Positions 61,244-64,000 of a DNA stretch of 64,000 bases are shown here, piece by piece (the stretch's first letter is position 1; each line of letters starts with the position of its first letter). Source of the DNA: Mammaliicoccus sp. Dog046 (GTDB lineage: Bacteria; Bacillota; Bacilli; Staphylococcales; Staphylococcaceae); the NCBI RefSeq assembly GCF_034039665.1, contig NZ_CP120131.1, forward strand, positions 646,206-710,205, given 5' to 3'. The notes below the pieces were generated by a model. That model was not told the DNA's origin. It searched no databases and worked only from the letters and a program-made list of their open reading frames with translations. Position numbers and translations under genes: made by a program.

Positions 61244-61648
61244 ATGAATACATTTACCTTAGATGTTGTCACTCCTAATGGATCTGTTTACTCAGCAAAA
61301 GAAGTAGAACTTGTTGTTTTACATACAGAAACTGGTGAAATGGGTGTAATGGCTGGTCATATTCCAACTGTTGCAGCTTTAAAAACTGGATATATTAAAG
61401 TAAACAAAACAAGTGGTACAGAGTATTTAGCTGTTTCCGAAGGGTTTGTTGAAGTTAGAACCAAGAAAGTTACAGTTCTAGTTCAAGCGGCAGAAACTGC
61501 TGAAGAAATAGACAAAGACCGTGCGATTAATTCTAAAGAACGAGCAGAAGAGCGATTGAATAACAATGGTGATGATGTTGACTTTAAGCGTGCTGAACGT
61601 GCGTTGCATCGTGCGATTAATCGAATTGAAGTGGCTAAATTTAGATAA
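61244..61648 (+). CDS. atpC: ATP synthase F1 subunit epsilon
   Basis: A 134-residue subunit with an N-terminal beta-sandwich (TFTLDVVTPNGSVYSAKEVE, TGEMGVMAGHIPTVAALKTG) and a C-terminal two-helix hairpin (KERAEERLNN, FKRAERALHRAINRIEVA). It links gamma to the c-ring and can inhibit ATP hydrolysis. It ends the atpIBEFHAGDC operon; a terminator follows 8 bases after the stop. Confidence 0.97.
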   Translation: MNTFTLDVVTPNGSVYSAKEVELVVLHTETGEMGVMAGHIPTVAALKTGYIKVNKTSGTEYLAVSEGFVEVRTKKVTVLVQAAETAEEIDKDRAINSKERAEERLNNNGDDVDFKRAERALHRAINRIEVAKFR

Positions 61649-61655
61649 TATTTCA

Positions 61656-61689
61656 AAAGGCTGGGACATGGTTATGTCTCAGCTTTTTG
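61656..61689 (+). terminator. GGGACAT-type terminator of the atp operon, copy 5
   Basis: AAGGCTGGGACAT (61657-61669) pairs with ATGTCTCAGCTTT (61674-61686) via wobbles, followed by a T run. It belongs to the same hairpin family as those at 9148, 16195, 24955 and 42278. Confidence 0.85.
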
Positions 61690-61712
61690 GTTGTGTAGAA
61701 GGAGTAGTTAAG

Positions 61713-61943
61713 ATGGAATATTACGGACAATTAGGCGTTATAGGGCTCTTTTTGCATGTAGTTTGTGTATATTTAGCATTTTGGGCACTACAAGGCATTC
61801 GTTTAGAAAATATTTTTAAGAAAAATCATGTTGCACAAGCTCAGGCATTTATAATTATACTTGCAATAATTTTAGGAACAGGTGTGAGTCGTTTTATTTT
61901 GGATATTCTTCAATATTCGCTACAATTAAAATTGCTTTTCTAA
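61713..61943 (+). CDS. ywzB: DUF1146 small membrane protein, YwzB-like
   Basis: A 76-residue protein with two hydrophobic helices (LGVIGLFLHVVCVYLAFWAL and AFIIILAIILGTGVSRFILD) separated by a charged loop. This is the DUF1146 (YwzB) family, which in Bacillus and staphylococci lies between atpC and murA. Function is unknown. ATG at 61713 follows GAAGGAG; the long upstream frame overlapping atpC is not real. Confidence 0.9.
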   Translation: MEYYGQLGVIGLFLHVVCVYLAFWALQGIRLENIFKKNHVAQAQAFIIILAIILGTGVSRFILDILQYSLQLKLLF

Positions 61944-61990
61944 TAATTAGTAAAAATTACAAAAATATATGAAAAAACAACAAAAAGTAG

Positions 61991-61996
61991 TATAAT
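61991..61996 (+). promoter_or_regulatory. -10 candidate for murA
   Basis: TATAAT at 61991-61996 with no good -35; the start codon is about 97 bases downstream, leaving an AT-rich leader. Confidence 0.35.
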
Positions 61997-62092
61997 GTTT
62001 TGGTGATGTTTATAAATGGGTAAATATGTGTATTAAACAAATATATACTTTTGTAAAATAAATAATAGTGAAGTTTTTTGGAGGATAATTAT

Positions 62093-63388
62093 ATGGATAA
62101 AATCGTCGTAAAAGGCGGAGCAACGCTTAATGGCACAGTCGTCGTTGAAGGGGCAAAGAACGCGGTACTACCAATATTAACAGCTACACTCTTACCGAAT
62201 AATGGACAAAGTACGTTAACTAACGTACCAAAATTGAGTGACGTAGATACTATAAATACAGTTTTAACACATTTAAATGCTGAAATTGAATACGATGCAG
62301 ATCAAAATACTGTTAAAGTGGATGCATCAAAAACATTGAAAATAGAAGCACCTTATGAATATGTGAGTAAAATGAGAGCCAGCATATTAGTAATGGGTCC
62401 TCTATTAGCAAGAGAAGGTCATGCTCGCGTAGCATTACCTGGCGGATGTGCAATAGGTTCACGTCCAATTGAGCAACATTTAAAAGGTTTTGAAGCTCTT
62501 GGTGCTGAAATAGAATTGCATAATGGATATATTGAAGCAACAACACCAAATGGTCTAAAAGGAAGCAAGATTTATTTAGACTTCCCAAGTGTTGGTGCTA
62601 CACAAAATATCATGATGGCAGCAGTATTAGCAGAAGGCAAAACTGAAATTCAAAATGTAGCTAGAGAACCTGAAATTGTAGATTTAGCTAATTATTTAAA
62701 TGAAATGGGCGCACAAGTACACGGTGCTGGTACAGATACAGTAAGAATTACTGGTGTTAAAGAATTACACGGTGCAGAACATTCAATTATACCTGATAGA
62801 ATTGAAGCAGGTACATTTATGATTGCTAGTGCGATCACTAGAGGGAATGTTAATGTGATTGGTGCAATTAGAGAACACATGAGTAGTTTAGTGTCTAAGT
62901 TAGAAGAAGCTGGCGTACAAATTACTGACATTGAAGATGGTTTAAACATTCAAGTTCCAGGTGAACTTAAACCGATAGATGTTAAAACAATGCCACATCC
63001 AGGCTTCCCTACAGACATGCAATCTCAAATCATGGCATTATTACTAACTGCTAATGGTACTAGTAAAGTAACAGAAACAGTATTTGAAAATAGATTTATG
63101 CACGTAGAAGAGTTTAAACGCATGAATGCAGATATCTTTATTAATGGTAGAAGTGCAATGATTACTGGAAACAGTTCATTACAAGGTGCAGATGTTAAAG
63201 CAACAGATTTAAGAGCGGGTGCATCATTAATACTTGCTGGACTTGTTTCTGATGGTTATACAAATGTTACTGAATTAAAACATTTAGATAGAGGTTATGT
63301 TGATTTTCATGGTAAACTAAAAGCATTAGGTGCGGATATAGAACGCATAAATGATAATGGTAAGTTAAACGATAAAGCGAGGGTTTAG
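62093..63388 (+). CDS. murA: UDP-N-acetylglucosamine 1-carboxyvinyltransferase, MurA
   Basis: A 431-residue MurA, the main enzyme for the first step of peptidoglycan synthesis. It has the N-terminal [20 protein letters not shown], the Cys loop [20 protein letters not shown] near residue 115 and [13 protein letters not shown] near the C-terminus. The last 10 or so residues are an extra polar tail. ATG at 62093 has GGAGGA upstream. It is followed in the same operon by the EpuA-type gene and fabZ. The paralogue murZ lies 20 kb upstream in the window. Confidence 0.96.
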   Translation: MDKIVVKGGATLNGTVVVEGAKNAVLPILTATLLPNNGQSTLTNVPKLSDVDTINTVLTHLNAEIEYDADQNTVKVDASKTLKIEAPYEYVSKMRASILVMGPLLAREGHARVALPGGCAIGSRPIEQHLKGFEALGAEIELHNGYIEATTPNGLKGSKIYLDFPSVGATQNIMMAAVLAEGKTEIQNVAREPEIVDLANYLNEMGAQVHGAGTDTVRITGVKELHGAEHSIIPDRIEAGTFMIASAITRGNVNVIGAIREHMSSLVSKLEEAGVQITDIEDGLNIQVPGELKPIDVKTMPHPGFPTDMQSQIMALLLTANGTSKVTETVFENRFMHVEEFKRMNADIFINGRSAMITGNSSLQGADVKATDLRAGASLILAGLVSDGYTNVTELKHLDRGYVDFHGKLKALGADIERINDNGKLNDKARV

Positions 63389-63389
63389 T

Positions 63390-63674
63390 ATGAGTGAATC
63401 ACAATCAACAAGGTCAGACAATAAAGAGCGTAAGTCATTATATGCGAAAGTAAAAGAAAAAATTCAAAAAAATAGAGTAGAAACGGTTCAAGGTGTCGAA
63501 ATTGAACATCGTGTTATTCCTTTATGGATTAAATTTCTCATTCTAATCGTTTTAATGATTATATTATTTATTGTTGGGACTATGATTGGTTATGGTATTC
63601 TTCAAAATCCATTTGGTGTATTTAATCCTGAAACATGGCAACACATCTTTGAATTAACTGGAGGCAATTCATAA
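63390..63674 (+). CDS. EpuA-type small membrane protein ('RNA polymerase subunit beta' family)
   Basis: A 94-residue protein with a charged N-terminal half ([18 protein letters not shown]) and one membrane helix ([20 protein letters not shown]), ending in [20 protein letters not shown]. This is the pattern of the family often labelled DNA-directed RNA polymerase subunit beta or EpuA in Firmicutes; the polymerase name is an annotation legacy. It begins 1 base after the murA stop and overlaps fabZ by one base. Confidence 0.85.
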   Translation: MSESQSTRSDNKERKSLYAKVKEKIQKNRVETVQGVEIEHRVIPLWIKFLILIVLMIILFIVGTMIGYGILQNPFGVFNPETWQHIFELTGGNS

Positions 63675-64000
63675 TGGAAACAATATACGACTTTAACGAA
63701 ATTAAAAAAATTATTCCACATCGTTACCCATTCTTACTACTTGATCGTATTGTAGAATTAGAAGACGGTAAACGTTGTGTAGGTATTAAGCAAGTAGCTG
63801 GGAATGAACCATTTTTCCAAGGGCATTTTCCTGATTATGCCGTTATGCCTGGTGTACTTATTGTAGAAGCTTTAGCACAAACTGGAGCTGTTGCAATGTT
63901 ACGCTTAGAAGAAAATGAAGGTAAATTAGCAATGTTCGCTGGCATTGATAAATGTCGATTTAAAAAACAGGTAACACCTGGTGATACATTAAAATTAGAA
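63674..64000 (+). CDS. fabZ: 3-hydroxyacyl-ACP dehydratase, N-terminal part
   Basis: The first 109 codons of fabZ, cut by the right edge of the window. The hot-dog-fold dehydratase acts in fatty acid elongation, removing water from 3-hydroxyacyl-ACP. Visible are [17 protein letters not shown], the active-site His in [20 protein letters not shown] and its Glu, and [17 protein letters not shown]. The ATG overlaps the stop of the preceding gene. The stop is beyond the window. Confidence 0.97.
   Translation, partial: METIYDFNEIKKIIPHRYPFLLLDRIVELEDGKRCVGIKQVAGNEPFFQGHFPDYAVMPGVLIVEALAQTGAVAMLRLEENEGKLAMFAGIDKCRFKKQVTPGDTLKLE

Overview
The window is AT-rich chromosomal DNA of a Gram-positive bacterium of the Staphylococcaceae. 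Supporting signs are a Sle1-type LysM/CHAP autolysin, a SarA-family regulator, a type II pantothenate kinase, strong GGAGG-type ribosome sites, and the gene order pyrG, fba, murZ, qsrR-like, aldehyde dehydrogenase, rho, rpmE2, tdk, prfA, prmC, glyA, upp, mnaA, atp operon, murA, fabZ. An RbsACB ribose importer, LutBC, GlcDF and several accessory clusters suggest the Mammaliicoccus (sciuri) group or a near relative; that placement is inference. No prophage, transposase, rRNA, tRNA or CRISPR array was seen.

Layout. Positions 1-9.0 kb carry accessory metabolism and transport: the end of lutB, lutC, an AbgT transporter, manA, a LysM-CHAP amidase, an unusual tandem-EVE/degenerate-AAA protein, a SarA-family regulator and an NhaC antiporter. 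9.5-15.6 kb holds a DCC-family protein and the complete ribose operon rbsRKDACB. 15.7-19.6 kb holds dps with a PerR-type promoter and glcDF. 19.7-24.8 kb is the nucleoside and deoxyribose catabolic block deoD / deoR-deoC-pdp-deoB. 25.3-29.8 kb holds luxS, a GrpB-like protein, a SAM-I riboswitch followed by an M20 amidohydrolase and an ATP-grasp ligase, and a tandem DUF2750 protein. 30.0-32.2 kb is a minus-strand group coaW, pentapeptide-repeat protein, TrmB regulator. 32.4-35.1 kb is a four-gene phospholipid-type membrane cluster. From about 35.2 kb to the end the content is conserved housekeeping: rpoE, pyrG, ywjG, a Spo0F-like receiver, fba, murZ, rho, translation and tRNA-modification genes, glyA, upp, mnaA, the full atpIBEFHAGDC operon, murA and fabZ (cut by the window end).

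Four intergenic gaps (near 9.1, 16.3, 25.0 and 44.2 kb) hold a mosaic repeat system: GGGACAT-type terminators, a 68-bp GGGAGCGG...CCCGCCCC hairpin element, a 41-bp repeat, and arrays of a 34-bp imperfect palindrome. In the three larger arrays the palindromes come in pairs with a period of 130 or 131 bp although the linkers differ.

Regulatory sites read from the sequence include a SAM-I riboswitch with terminator, a GGGCTC-type pyrG attenuator, a PerR-like box between the -35 and -10 of dps, a LacI-type operator before rbsR, a cre-like site before nhaC, a GTATA-N5-TATAC operator before the QsrR-like gene, a small cluster of DnaA boxes between prmC and the Sua5-type gene, and helically phased TGACA half-sites at the atp promoter. 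The best candidates for undescribed biology are the EVE-EVE-pseudoAAA protein, the SAM-controlled M20/ATP-grasp pair, the YnbA/CdsA/PlsC/VTT membrane cluster and the fixed-period palindrome arrays.
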